The notes under the pieces: model-generated | Seen by the model: only the letters and a program-made list of their open reading frames with translations | What the model was told of the DNA's origin: nothing | Databases searched by the model: none | Part shown: piece by piece, positions 43,735-52,668 of the stretch | Layout of the letters: each line of letters begins with the position of its first letter | Numbering within the stretch: position 1 is the first letter of the stretch | Translations under genes and position numbers: made by a program | Source of the DNA: Pedobacter sp. SYSU D00535 | GTDB lineage: Bacteria; Bacteroidota; Bacteroidia; Sphingobacteriales; Sphingobacteriaceae | DNA: 64,000 nt | Assembly (NCBI RefSeq): GCF_017355855.1 | Contig: NZ_JAFEWD010000006.1 | Span: 62,001-126,000 of the forward strand | Direction of reading: 5' to 3'

Positions 43735-44658
43735 CTAAAGTTGTTCTATTTCAAAACTACTTAACTGAACGAAATCCTGAATCCGCTCTGAAACTTCTTC
43801 CTGTGTCAGATTCTTAATTCTATCCGTTCCGAACTTTTCCACGCAAAATGAAGCTAACGCAGATCCGTAGATAATCGCGTTCTTCATGTTATTGAAATTG
43901 ATAGTTCCCACTTTTGCAAGGTATCCGATAAATCCACCCGCAAAGGTATCACCAGCTCCAGTTGGGTCAAAAACTTCAGCTAAAGGCAGGGCCGGAGCTG
44001 AGAAGATTTTCTCTTCATTAAACAGTAAGGCACCATGTTCACCTTTTTTGATGATCAGGTATTTTGGTCCCATTTCCAGGATTTTTTTAGCTGCTTTTAC
44101 CAGGGAATACTCGCCCGAAAGTTGTCTCGCCTCTGCGTCATTGATGGTTAAAACGTCTACCAGTTTTAGAGTCTCGAGCAAATCATTCAGGGCTACGTCC
44201 ATCCAAAAATTCATGGTGTCTAGCACAATTAGTTTCGGACGCTTTTTCAATCGCTCGATAGTGGTTTTTTGAATTTGAGGAGTAAGATTTCCTAATAGAA
44301 GGTATTCACAATCCTGGTACGACTCTGGAATAATCGGATCAAAATCCGCCAGAACATTGAGTTCTGTGGCAAGGGTATCGCGACTGTTCATGTCGTTGTG
44401 ATACTTTCCAGCCCAGAAAAACGACTTCTCACCCTGCTTAATTTGCAGGCCTTCCACATCTATTCCGTGATTTTTAAAATCTTGAATTTCTTCCTGGTGG
44501 AAGTCATCGCCAACCACTCCAACAATCTTTACCTTATCATAAAAGTATGAAGCTGAAAGACTTGCGTAAGTAGCAGCTCCACCTACAATTTTATCTGTTT
44601 TGCCGAAAGGAGTTTCAATAGCGTCAAATGCTACTGTACCGATAATTACTAGACTCAT
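43735..44658 (-). CDS. PfkB family carbohydrate/nucleoside kinase
   Basis: 307-residue sugar kinase of the ribokinase fold. The N-terminal substrate motif is KIVGGAATYASLSASYF, and the second PfkB signature with the catalytic Asp is DPTGAGDTFAGGFIGYLA. The specific substrate is not clear; adenosine- or fructose-type kinases and ADP-sugar kinases share these motifs. Single gene, convergent with the carotenoid unit and divergent from the tRNA-Asn genes. Confidence 0.88.
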   Translation of the reverse strand: MSLVIIGTVAFDAIETPFGKTDKIVGGAATYASLSASYFYDKVKIVGVVGDDFHQEEIQDFKNHGIDVEGLQIKQGEKSFFWAGKYHNDMNSRDTLATELNVLADFDPIIPESYQDCEYLLLGNLTPQIQKTTIERLKKRPKLIVLDTMNFWMDVALNDLLETLKLVDVLTINDAEARQLSGEYSLVKAAKKILEMGPKYLIIKKGEHGALLFNEEKIFSAPALPLAEVFDPTGAGDTFAGGFIGYLAKVGTINFNNMKNAIIYGSALASFCVEKFGTDRIKNLTQEEVSERIQDFVQLSSFEIEQL

Positions 44659-44685
44659 ATTTTTTAAAAAAAGTGCTCACAAATA

Positions 44686-44716
44686 TTGGATTAATAATTT
44701 TAAATCCCGAATATTG
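44686..44716 (+). promoter_or_regulatory. Probable promoter of the tRNA-Asn pair
   Basis: TTG at 44686-44688, 20 bases, then GAATATTG, a weak match to TAnnTTTG, 22 bases before the first tRNA. Confidence 0.4.
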
Positions 44717-44738
44717 CAGTCCCAAAACCGGAAAAGAT

Positions 44739-44812
44739 TCCTGAGTAGCTCAGCCGGTTAGAGCATCTGACTGTTAATCAGAGGGTCGCTGGTTCGAGCC
44801 CAGCCTCAGGAG
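44739..44812 (+). tRNA. tRNA-Asn (GTT), copy 1
   Basis: 74 bases; acceptor TCCTGAG with CTCAGGA, anticodon loop CTGTTAA giving GTT, T-arm CTGGTTCGAGCCCAG, discriminator G. CCA is not encoded. Identical to the second copy 28 bases downstream. Confidence 0.96.
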
Positions 44813-44840
44813 CAAAAGAAGACATATTACAACCGGATAC

Positions 44841-44914
44841 TCCTGAGTAGCTCAGCCGGTTAGAGCATCTGACTGTTAATCAGAGGGTCGCTGGTTCGAG
44901 CCCAGCCTCAGGAG
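44841..44914 (+). tRNA. tRNA-Asn (GTT), copy 2
   Basis: Exact copy of the first tRNA-Asn, with the same downstream GCAAAA. The two are most likely processed from one transcript that ends at the following terminator. Confidence 0.96.
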
Positions 44915-44923
44915 CAAAATCAC

Positions 44924-44944
44924 AAGCCGCGTCAGCGGCTTTTC
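44924..44944 (+). terminator. tRNA-Asn terminator
   Basis: Stem AAGCCGC/GCGGCTT with loop GTCA, followed by TTC. Confidence 0.8.
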
Positions 44945-45216
44945 TTATACCCGTCGTCGTTTTTCTCTTTTCCGTTAATTTATTTGAACGTATCTATTTT
45001 TTGTTACATTTGATACATTAACCAATAGGTGTGGGCCTGACACTTTTACTGAAGGGAGCATTTTACTTGTCGGGGGGGGACGCCTTCAGAAGTAGAATTT
45101 TAAGCTAGAAGGAAAATAAATTAAAAAAGGAGGAGGATTTTGTAACTCCACCAGCTTCCCGGCCGTTTAATAAATGTTCAAACAGGTATTTTTTTACCTA
45201 ACCAATTATCTCAACA
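44945..45216. other. AT-rich leader region before the response regulator gene
   Basis: About 270 bases with no protein gene. Two purine-rich tracts and an AGGAGGAGG word near 45129 are present; nothing else recognisable. Confidence 0.4.
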
Positions 45217-45630
45217 ATGTCGAAAATCTTTATCATAGACGATGACCTCAGTCATCATCGCTTAACCGAGGTCCTAATTAAGAAGTATGGTATTTTTGAG
45301 AACTTCATCAGCTATACCAACCCGGAGAGGGCGATGGTAGATTTGATTGAAGCATCCAAAAGATCAGAAGGGCTTCCGGACGCAATTCTACTAGATCTGA
45401 ATATGCCTGGTTTCAACGGCTGGCAATTTCTCGAGCGATTTGTTAAGGTAGAAGAAGCTGCACAGAAGGAAGTGCCTGTTTATATTGTAACCTCTTCAAT
45501 TGATCCGAATGATTCGTTTCGTTCCCAGGAGTATGCTGTAGTAAAGGGATTTTTCTCGAAGCCTATTTCTCCGGAAACTCTTAAAAAGATTGCCTCTATG
45601 AACACCAGTACGACTTCCTCGGAGGGCTGA
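45217..45630 (+). CDS. Single-domain response regulator
   Basis: 137-residue receiver domain with no output module. IIDDD holds the acidic pocket, Asp60 in LLDLNMPGFNGWQFLE is the phosphoacceptor, TSS provides the conserved Ser/Thr, and FFSKPIS has the Lys. It resembles the CheY-like receivers (Rcp1 type) used in Bacteroidota phosphorelays. No kinase gene is adjacent; the hybrid kinase 11 kb away is one possible partner. Monocistronic. Confidence 0.9.
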   Translation: MSKIFIIDDDLSHHRLTEVLIKKYGIFENFISYTNPERAMVDLIEASKRSEGLPDAILLDLNMPGFNGWQFLERFVKVEEAAQKEVPVYIVTSSIDPNDSFRSQEYAVVKGFFSKPISPETLKKIASMNTSTTSSEG

Positions 45631-45815
45631 CATCCTCAGGTCTTGACTCTACCTGTGATTAACTAGAGTAAAGGTTGCCCTTGGGAGGGGACGAACTAGC
45701 CATTATATTAAGATTTACGGGCATGCTTGATCTTGCCTGGGGAGCTCTTCTTAAAAACCGTTTTCCATTACGGCGTTAAATTTCCTAACTTAGCCCAATT
45801 TGTTAGAGATTGCGA

Positions 45816-46772
45816 ATGAAAACATCCTTTGATTTTGAAAAACCGATAGCTGACCTTCAGCACCAGATTGACAAGGTAAAGCAAGTGGCGGAAAAGACAA
45901 AAGTGGACATGTCTGCTACCCTTGCTGAACTGGAAGCAAAACTTGAGGCAGCTAAAAAAGAAATATATAGCAACCTTACAGGCTGGCAGCAAGTCCAGAT
46001 TTCCCGCCATCCCGAAAGGCCATACACGCTCCAGTATATTGAAATGATATGTGACGATTTCATAGAACTTCATGGAGACAGAACAGTGAAAGATGACAAA
46101 GCGATTGTTGGTGGCTTTGCTACGATAAACGGGCAAACCGTAATGGTGATAGGTCATCAGAAGGGTACTAACACCAAACTTCGACAATATCGTAATTTTG
46201 GTATGGCCAATCCAGAAGGATATCGGAAAGCACTCCGCCTTATGAAGTTGGCAGAGAAATTCAATAAGCCTGTGATTACTTTCATTGATACTCCGGGCGC
46301 TTTCCCAGGGCTCGAGGCCGAGGAACGCGGACAAGGGGAGGCGATAGCACGTAACCTGTTAGAAATGTCAGTATTGAACGTGCCTATCGTATGCTTCATT
46401 GTTGGTGAGGGTGCTTCTGGAGGTGCCTTGGGTATAGGGATCGGTGATAAAGTCTACATGCTGGAACACACCTGGTATTCCGTAATTTCTCCTGAATCCT
46501 GCTCTTCTATCCTATGGAGAAGCTGGGATTACAAAGAAAGGGCCGCAGAGGTATTGAAGCTGACCGCTGAAGACATGTATAAGAATAAACTGATTGACGG
46601 CATTATCCCGGAACCTCTGGGCGGTGCTCATCAGGACCCACAGCAAATGGCTGAAACACTTAAAGCTAAAATACTTGAAGATATCCAGGCCTTAAAAAGT
46701 GAGGACATTAGCAAGGTGGTAAATGACCGAATTGAAAAATTCTGCTCGATGGGAGTTGTGGTAGAACAATAA
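45816..46772 (+). CDS. accA: Acetyl-CoA carboxylase carboxyltransferase subunit alpha
   Basis: Alpha subunit of the carboxyltransferase that makes malonyl-CoA with AccD. An N-terminal coiled coil ([20 protein letters not shown]) precedes the ClpP/crotonase-like core. Motifs include [55 protein letters not shown] and [16 protein letters not shown]. 318 residues, normal. The start is the ATG giving MKTSFDF; an in-frame TTG two codons upstream is not needed. Monocistronic with a strong terminator. Confidence 0.97.
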   Translation: MKTSFDFEKPIADLQHQIDKVKQVAEKTKVDMSATLAELEAKLEAAKKEIYSNLTGWQQVQISRHPERPYTLQYIEMICDDFIELHGDRTVKDDKAIVGGFATINGQTVMVIGHQKGTNTKLRQYRNFGMANPEGYRKALRLMKLAEKFNKPVITFIDTPGAFPGLEAEERGQGEAIARNLLEMSVLNVPIVCFIVGEGASGGALGIGIGDKVYMLEHTWYSVISPESCSSILWRSWDYKERAAEVLKLTAEDMYKNKLIDGIIPEPLGGAHQDPQQMAETLKAKILEDIQALKSEDISKVVNDRIEKFCSMGVVVEQ

Positions 46773-46795
46773 ACAGGCAGTCTAATAAAGCAAAA

Positions 46796-46822
46796 AAAAA
46801 CCGGGAAAGCTCCCGGTTTTTT
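46796..46822. terminator. Bidirectional terminator between accA and the GT117 gene
   Basis: Perfect stem AAAAACCGGGA/TCCCGGTTTTT with loop AAGC; serves both convergent genes. Confidence 0.92.
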
Positions 46823-46824
46823 GT

Positions 46825-49800
46825 TTAGTACCCTGTCAAAAACTTGCTCTCGAGTGCCTGGAACTTGTTTCGCAATGAACTAGCTACTGCAGGCTGTTTA
46901 TTAGCTTCGGCTGTCTTGATCATCTCGTTCAATACCGATATTCCCAGTTGAACGTCGTTGGTAGACAAGTTTGGTCTTATCCCCGTTGAGATCTGGTGGA
47001 CATAGTTTAGTTCTCTTTCGATATAAGAAGCCAAGCTTTCCATCAGCTTATTGGCCTTCGCTGGCTCGTTGACCTTATACAATAGATCCGCCGTGTAATA
47101 TTTGTGTAATATGTAATAGAACAGGTAGTTTTGTTCTGGTATCACCTCCTGTGCTTTTTGCAACACCTTTTTAGCTTCTTCAGTCTTACCTTCGGCTAAG
47201 AGCTTCTCGGCAAGAATGTTAAAGCTTTTAATGATAGTAGCAATCATCCGGGTACTCTCGGGATCCAGATAGCTTGCATTCTTCATGTTACCCCATACAA
47301 ACTTGTTCATCACGTTGTTGTACATGGCGGGGGTATTGATCAGCTCCTGCTGTTCTTGTCTTGCATTTGTTGAATCAGCTACTTGATTAGCTGGCTTTAA
47401 TGGTAACAGGCGATATGCGAACCCTTCATTGTACAGATACTTTTGAAGACCGATATAATTATCAGATGGGACAGTTACCGCAAAGTAAATAGGCCTTTCC
47501 CAGTTGTTATGAGCTAAGATATCGAGCATAGCCAGCTCAGATTTGGTGATATAGTTTTTGTTGTAGGTCCACTCGAGACTAGCGGCGATGCTATCTCTTA
47601 ATTCTGGTCGTACTGTATTAGTTGCAAGCACGCGCTGTGGATTTACCGTAAGTTTGAAATTCTTTGTTGGAAGAATGTTCTCTTTGCTGCCATCCTGCAT
47701 CGGCACCTTATCGTTGTCGTTATCTGAGGTGATCACCTCAAATAGCGTCTTTAACTCAACCGCTCCCTCAATTTTATAGTCGTAGTACCTGATCACATCC
47801 CGCACACCCTGAACAAACTTTTCATTAGGCATTGTTATCGGAAGCGCTGCGGCCTGGTTAACTTTTTCTTTCATCTGACGGATATACCAGTCGGTTCCTA
47901 ACAGACTCAGATTTACAATCCGAACATCTGGCCGAATGTTTTCTACTTCCTGCGCATACCATAGGGGATAAGTGTCATTATCTCCATAAGTAAACAGAAT
48001 AGCATTAGGCGCACATGACTCCAAATAATCGATGGCAAAATCACGTGCAGTTCGTTTGTCTGACCGGTCATGGTCATCCCAGCCGCCTTTCGCAAGTAAC
48101 ACCGGTGCTGCTACAAGACAGAGGACAGTAGCAAGGGATGCAGCGGTTACGCCGCTGGTTTTCTTTGAAGCCCATTCTGAAAGCGCCGCTACGCCGAGGC
48201 CTATCCATATTGCAAACGCATAAAATGACCCTGCATAGGCATAGTCCCTTTCCCGCGGCTGCAATGGATTCTGATTAAGGTATAATACAATAGCGAGTCC
48301 TGTGAAGAAGAATAGCAAGGCAACAACCCCAGCATCTTTTTGATTTCTGCGGAAATGCCAAATCGCTCCAAATATTCCAATAATAAGGGGGAGAAAATAG
48401 AAACGGTTATACGCATCATTTTCAGCGATACTTGGAGGTAAATTATCCTGCGATCCTAAGCGTAAGGCGTCCAGAGGTTTAATACCGCTCAGCCAGTTTC
48501 CTGAAGTGAAATTACCGTGACCCTGATCGTCGTTTTGTCTGCCTACAAAGTTCCAGAAGAAGTACCGGGCGTACATGTGTCCTACCTGGTAGGTGAAAAA
48601 GAACTCAAGATTTTTGCCGAAGGTAGACTGTGTTCCTTCAGGGATTCTTAACCAGTCGCGATAGAAACTGACGTGCTGTGGGTCCTGACTGTAAATTCTC
48701 GGGAGTAGGGTATTTCGGTCGTATACGGTCTCGAATTTTTTTCCGGCAACCTCATATTTTTCTTCTCCCTGGCGGTAGATATTTGCTCCCTCTTTATAAT
48801 CAATCGGTTCTGAATCAAAATATTCTCCATACATCAAAGGGCGGTCGCCGTACTGCTCACGGTTAAGATAGCTTAGCAACGCAAATACGTTATCCGGGTC
48901 GCTATTATTTAAGGTAGGATCAGCTTGGGCGCGGATAACGATAAGTGCAAAAGAGCTATATCCGATAAGAATAAACGTAACACATACCAGTGCAAGATTA
49001 AGAATCGGCTTTGATCTTTTGATTGAATACAAGATTCCATAGGTTAATCCTCCAATAACAAGAAGCGCGAACACAATCACCCCGCTTCCAAATCCTAAGC
49101 CAAGAGAATTGACGAAAAAGAGATCAAAATAAGCAGCGGACTTAACGATGTACTGGATGATACCGTACTGGATAACTCCCAGAATTAGCACACCTACAAG
49201 TAAGGCTATCACCGTCCCATTGGTGCTGATCTTTTTGCTTCTTCTGAAGTAATATATTAAAGCAATTGCTGGAATAACAAGCAGGTTAAGAAGGTGCACA
49301 CCAATGGACAAGCCCATAATATAAGCGATGAAGATCAGCCATTTGTCTGCCCCCGGTTCATCCGCATGGTGGTCCCACTTTAAAATTGCCCAGAAAACAA
49401 TAGCAGTACAGAGTGAAGACAAGGCGTATACCTCTGCTTCTACTGCAGAAAACCAGAATGTGTCGGAGAAGGTGTAAGCCAGGGCTCCTACTAAACCAGA
49501 GCCCATAATTGCAATCAGTTTAGCTGTCGTTAAATCTTCTCCTTTTTTCCATAATACTTTTCTTGCCAGAGCGGTAATGGTCCAAAAAAGAAATAGAATG
49601 GTAGCTGCACTGGCTAATGCAGAACTCATATTCATCCAGAAAGCAACCTTAGTATTATCTCCTCCGGCCAGCAGAGAGAAAACTTTTGCAATCATGATAA
49701 ACAGTGGAGCACCTGGTTGGTGAACAATTTGAAGCTTATATGCTGATGCTATAAATTCCCCTGTATCCCAAAAGCTGGTAGTTGTTTCCAGCGTTAATGT

Positions 49801-49866
49801 ATAGGTTATAGTAGCTATCAGAAAGCAAACCCATCCAAGTAAATTATTTAGTCTTGTGTAATTCAT
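46825..49866 (-). CDS. DUF2723 / GT117 membrane glycosyltransferase with TPR-like C-terminus
   Basis: Large polytopic membrane protein of 1013 residues. The N-terminal half has about ten to twelve helices and the hallmark FWDTGEFIASAYKLQIVHQP, with an acidic motif in the first loop as in GT-C enzymes, then GAPLFIMIAKVFSLL. The C-terminal half is soluble and helical, with repeats such as KLLAEGKTEEAKKVLQKAQE. DUF2723 belongs to the family that includes human TMEM260, a protein O-mannosyltransferase. A role in protein O-glycosylation of exported Bacteroidota proteins is likely. The start is the ATG giving MNYTRLNNL; an upstream TTG is unnecessary. Confidence 0.88.
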   Translation of the reverse strand: MNYTRLNNLLGWVCFLIATITYTLTLETTTSFWDTGEFIASAYKLQIVHQPGAPLFIMIAKVFSLLAGGDNTKVAFWMNMSSALASAATILFLFWTITALARKVLWKKGEDLTTAKLIAIMGSGLVGALAYTFSDTFWFSAVEAEVYALSSLCTAIVFWAILKWDHHADEPGADKWLIFIAYIMGLSIGVHLLNLLVIPAIALIYYFRRSKKISTNGTVIALLVGVLILGVIQYGIIQYIVKSAAYFDLFFVNSLGLGFGSGVIVFALLVIGGLTYGILYSIKRSKPILNLALVCVTFILIGYSSFALIVIRAQADPTLNNSDPDNVFALLSYLNREQYGDRPLMYGEYFDSEPIDYKEGANIYRQGEEKYEVAGKKFETVYDRNTLLPRIYSQDPQHVSFYRDWLRIPEGTQSTFGKNLEFFFTYQVGHMYARYFFWNFVGRQNDDQGHGNFTSGNWLSGIKPLDALRLGSQDNLPPSIAENDAYNRFYFLPLIIGIFGAIWHFRRNQKDAGVVALLFFFTGLAIVLYLNQNPLQPRERDYAYAGSFYAFAIWIGLGVAALSEWASKKTSGVTAASLATVLCLVAAPVLLAKGGWDDHDRSDKRTARDFAIDYLESCAPNAILFTYGDNDTYPLWYAQEVENIRPDVRIVNLSLLGTDWYIRQMKEKVNQAAALPITMPNEKFVQGVRDVIRYYDYKIEGAVELKTLFEVITSDNDNDKVPMQDGSKENILPTKNFKLTVNPQRVLATNTVRPELRDSIAASLEWTYNKNYITKSELAMLDILAHNNWERPIYFAVTVPSDNYIGLQKYLYNEGFAYRLLPLKPANQVADSTNARQEQQELINTPAMYNNVMNKFVWGNMKNASYLDPESTRMIATIIKSFNILAEKLLAEGKTEEAKKVLQKAQEVIPEQNYLFYYILHKYYTADLLYKVNEPAKANKLMESLASYIERELNYVHQISTGIRPNLSTNDVQLGISVLNEMIKTAEANKQPAVASSLRNKFQALESKFLTGY

Positions 49867-49995
49867 AAAAGTATACCTCAAACGATATGGAAGCCGAAAA
49901 TAGTGAATCTAAATCAATTAGCAACCGCGAAGGTAAGGCTTTAACATATTTTAATACCGGCCAGAAAATGGGCATCAGAAAAAAAATAAATTTCA

Positions 49996-50027
49996 TTTGC
50001 ACTTTTTAATTTATGCCTCTATATTTG
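49996..50027 (+). promoter_or_regulatory. Promoter of tRNA-Gln
   Basis: TTTG at 49996-49999, exactly 20 bases, then TATATTTG at 50020-50027. The best match to the Bacteroidota consensus in this window. Confidence 0.7.
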
Positions 50028-50063
50028 CATTCCGTTTGGGAGACATAGTTAACCACGGTGAAT

Positions 50064-50134
50064 TGCCCGATAGTATAAAGGTAGTACAACTGATTTTGGT
50101 TCAGTTTGTCTAGGTTCGAATCCTGGTCGGGCAA
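50064..50134 (+). tRNA. tRNA-Gln (TTG)
   Basis: 71 bases; acceptor TGCCCGA with TCGGGCA, anticodon loop TTTTGGT giving TTG, T-arm with GGTTCGAATCC, discriminator A. CCA is not encoded. Confidence 0.95.
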
Positions 50135-50146
50135 CTAAAAGAAAGC

Positions 50147-50180
50147 TCGGATTGTGATAGCCACAATCCGAATTTTTTTT
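50147..50180 (+). terminator. tRNA-Gln terminator
   Basis: Ten-base stem TCGGATTGTG/CACAATCCGA with a five-base loop and a run of T residues; it lies just before prs. Confidence 0.88.
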
Positions 50181-50194
50181 AAACTCTATATCAA

Positions 50195-51139
50195 ATGCCA
50201 CAGCAGTTTAATCCTGTAAAATTGTTTGCCGGTTCTGGCTCAACTGCTTTAGCCGCTAAAATAGCTGAGTGTTATGGTAAAGAATTAGGAGATGTAGTAA
50301 TCTCCCGATTTAGTGACGGAGAGTTTCAGCCATCTTTCAATGAGACAGTTCGAGGGTGCGATGTTTTTCTAATCCAGTCTACCAATCAGCCATATGATAA
50401 TTTAATAGAGCTACTATTGTTAACTGATGCTGCAAAAAGGGCTTCAGCACATTATATTACAGTAGTGGTACCTTATTTCGGAATGGCAAGGCAGGATCGG
50501 AAGGATAAACCCCGGGTTGCTATCGGTGCAAAACTTTTTGCTAATCTGATAACAGCTGCTGGTGCAAACAGGATTATGACGATGGATTTGCATGCAGCGC
50601 AGATTCAGGGGTTTTTCGATATTCCTGTGGATCACCTTGATGCTGCCGTGATCTTCGTTCCATATATCAAGAGTTTAAATCTTCCAAATCTCACCGTAGC
50701 ATCTCCGGATATGGGGGGATCATATCGGGCACGTACTTTTGCTAAGTTTTTCAACGCAGAGGTAGTGATTTGTGATAAGAGGAGAAAAAGAGCAAACGAA
50801 ATTGAGTCGATGTCGATTATCGGGGATGTAACCGGAAAAGATATCGTCTTAATCGATGACATTTGCGACACGGCGGGTACACTTGCGAAGGCTGCCGATT
50901 TAATTATGCAGAACGGAGCAAGCAGTGTAAGAGCGGTATGTACGCATCCGGTATTGTCTGGAAAGGCGTATGAAACCGTGGAGAACTCGGTATTAACTGA
51001 GCTAATCGTTACCGACACAATCCCGTTGAAGCAGCAATCGCCAAAGATCAGAGTGCTTTCTACAGCTGAGTTATTTTCAAAAGCAATAGCGAATGTGAAC
51101 GAGCATGGGTCTATCAGCGAATTGTTTAAGGTAGATTAG
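50195..51139 (+). CDS. prs: Ribose-phosphate pyrophosphokinase
   Basis: Makes PRPP from ribose 5-phosphate and ATP for nucleotide, histidine and tryptophan synthesis. Motifs: KLFAGSGSTALAAKIAECYG, SRFSDGEFQPSFNETVRG, PYFGMARQDRKDKPR (ATP loop), MDLHAAQIQGFFDIPVDHL, and the PRPP loop IVLIDDICDTAGTL. 314 residues, the usual class I size. It begins 14 bases after the tRNA-Gln terminator, so part of its expression may come from read-through. rplY follows 54 bases later. Confidence 0.97.
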   Translation: MPQQFNPVKLFAGSGSTALAAKIAECYGKELGDVVISRFSDGEFQPSFNETVRGCDVFLIQSTNQPYDNLIELLLLTDAAKRASAHYITVVVPYFGMARQDRKDKPRVAIGAKLFANLITAAGANRIMTMDLHAAQIQGFFDIPVDHLDAAVIFVPYIKSLNLPNLTVASPDMGGSYRARTFAKFFNAEVVICDKRRKRANEIESMSIIGDVTGKDIVLIDDICDTAGTLAKAADLIMQNGASSVRAVCTHPVLSGKAYETVENSVLTELIVTDTIPLKQQSPKIRVLSTAELFSKAIANVNEHGSISELFKVD

Positions 51140-51193
51140 AAGGTCATTAATACAACCAGTGAATTTAATTTTTAAATTATAATTTTTAATAAC

Positions 51194-51775
51194 ATGAATA
51201 CTATCGCTATTAGCGGTTCTCGCAGAGAGAACGTAGGGAAACGCGACGCTAAGGAACTGCGTTACGAAGGAAAAGTACCAGCAGTTTTATATGGTGGAAA
51301 AGAACAAACTCATTTTGCAGTTCTTGCAAGTGATTTGAAACCATTAATCTACAGTGCTGATGTTCACTTTGTGGAAATCAATGTAGATGGTGTAGCAACT
51401 AAAGCCATTGTTCAGGATGCTCAGTTTCATCCATTAACAGAACAAGTATTACACGTTGATTTTTATCAGTTAGATGAGAATAAGCCAGTAGTAATGCAGA
51501 TCCCTGTTAAATTAACCGGAACTTCACCTGGCGTTAAAATGGGGGGTAAGCTTGTTCAGAAATTACGTAAACTACGTGTTAAAGCACTTCCTAAAGATAT
51601 GCCTCAATTTGTAGAAGTAAGCATCGAGCCATTAGAAGTAGGTAAATCAGTACGTGTACGTGATTTGAAATTCGAAAACTTCGATATTACTAACACCCCT
51701 GAGGATACAATCGTATCTGTTACTACATCTCGTGCTCTTCGTCAGGCTGAGCAGGAAGCAGCAAGAAATAAATAA
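51194..51775 (+). CDS. rplY: 50S ribosomal protein L25/general stress protein Ctc
   Basis: Binds 5S rRNA. 193 residues: the N-terminal L25 domain (SRRENVGKRDAKELRYEGKV, PAVLYGGKEQTHFAV) and the C-terminal TL5/CTC domain (VKLTGTSPGVKMGGKLVQKL, FVEVSIEPLEVGKSVRVRDL). The length fits the longer CTC form. The prs-rplY-pth order is a common cluster. It ends in a clear terminator. Confidence 0.96.
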   Translation: MNTIAISGSRRENVGKRDAKELRYEGKVPAVLYGGKEQTHFAVLASDLKPLIYSADVHFVEINVDGVATKAIVQDAQFHPLTEQVLHVDFYQLDENKPVVMQIPVKLTGTSPGVKMGGKLVQKLRKLRVKALPKDMPQFVEVSIEPLEVGKSVRVRDLKFENFDITNTPEDTIVSVTTSRALRQAEQEAARNK

Positions 51776-51796
51776 ACTTAAAGTTCACAAGAGTTT

Positions 51797-51826
51797 AAAG
51801 CAGTACTTCGGTGCTGCTTTTTTTTT
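51797..51826 (+). terminator. rplY terminator
   Basis: Ten-pair stem AAAGCAGTAC/GTGCTGCTTT (one T-G pair) with a TTCG tetraloop and a run of eight T residues. Confidence 0.92.
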
Positions 51827-51880
51827 ACCCCTTCGTTGCCTGTATATTTGGAATAGCTTTTTCAATTTGCAGGATCGTTT

Positions 51881-51888
51881 TACTTTTG
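51881..51888 (+). promoter_or_regulatory. TAnnTTTG promoter -7 element of pth
   Basis: TACTTTTG, then TCTC and the ATG. The rplY terminator directly upstream implies pth needs its own promoter, which strengthens this call. Confidence 0.6.
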
Positions 51889-51892
51889 TCTC

Positions 51893-52453
51893 ATGAAATA
51901 TCTGATCGTCGGTTTGGGCAATATTGGTTCTGAATATGCAGATACCCGGCATAATATAGGTTTTATGATTCTCGATGCTTTAGCAAAAAAGGCGGGAACA
52001 AGTTTTGCAAACCTCCGATTAGCGTATTATACTGACTACAGTTTTAAAGGTAGGTCGCTGCATCTTATCAAGCCTACTACCTATATGAACCTTAGTGGCA
52101 AGGCTGTTAATTATTGGATGCATGAACTAAAGGTTCCGGTTGAAAATATTCTTGTGTTGGTGGACGACCTAGCCTTACCGTTTGGAACCATTCGCTTAAA
52201 ACCAAAAGGAGGCAATGCCGGCCATAACGGATTAAAAAGCATCGAAGCATTGGTAGGTGGGCAGAATTACCCGAGGCTGCGGTTCGGTATTGGTGATAAT
52301 TATCCTAAAGGAAGACAGGTTGACTACGTACTGAGTAGTTTCGATACAGATGAAGTTCCGGAACTCCCACAATTAATTGATCGATCTATAGAAATGATCG
52401 AAAGCTTTGTTAGCGTAGGCGTGGAGCTAACGATGACTCGATTTAATAAATAA
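51893..52453 (+). CDS. pth: Peptidyl-tRNA hydrolase
   Basis: Recycles peptidyl-tRNA released from stalled ribosomes. Catalytic His20 and Asn10 lie in MKYLIVGLGNIGSEYADTRH, followed by the conserved KPTTYMNLSGKAV, LVLVDDLALPFGTIRLKPKG and GGNAGHNGLKSIE (all family signatures). 186 residues, normal. It is separated from rplY by a terminator, and a TACTTTTG ends four bases before its ATG. Confidence 0.96.
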   Translation: MKYLIVGLGNIGSEYADTRHNIGFMILDALAKKAGTSFANLRLAYYTDYSFKGRSLHLIKPTTYMNLSGKAVNYWMHELKVPVENILVLVDDLALPFGTIRLKPKGGNAGHNGLKSIEALVGGQNYPRLRFGIGDNYPKGRQVDYVLSSFDTDEVPELPQLIDRSIEMIESFVSVGVELTMTRFNK

Positions 52454-52668
52454 TTTATGGATTTCTAAACCTAAACTCATCTACTTTTTTGATTGCCTGT
52501 AACTCTTGAAAAAATCGTGCGTCTTATAATCAGAAATAACATTATTTAACATTTAAGAGGAAAAAGAAACCTTAGATTTATGAACTAAGTTTTTAGTTGG
52601 GTCGGGTCGGTTCAGTAAGCAAGCTAGGAATTTAGCCAACAGTATTGTAACAATAGAACTGTACCTAT

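Noticed and set aside
44739-44914. Tandem repeat as a CRISPR-like or mobile repeat
   Set aside because: The repeat unit is simply two identical tRNA-Asn genes with a terminator behind them.
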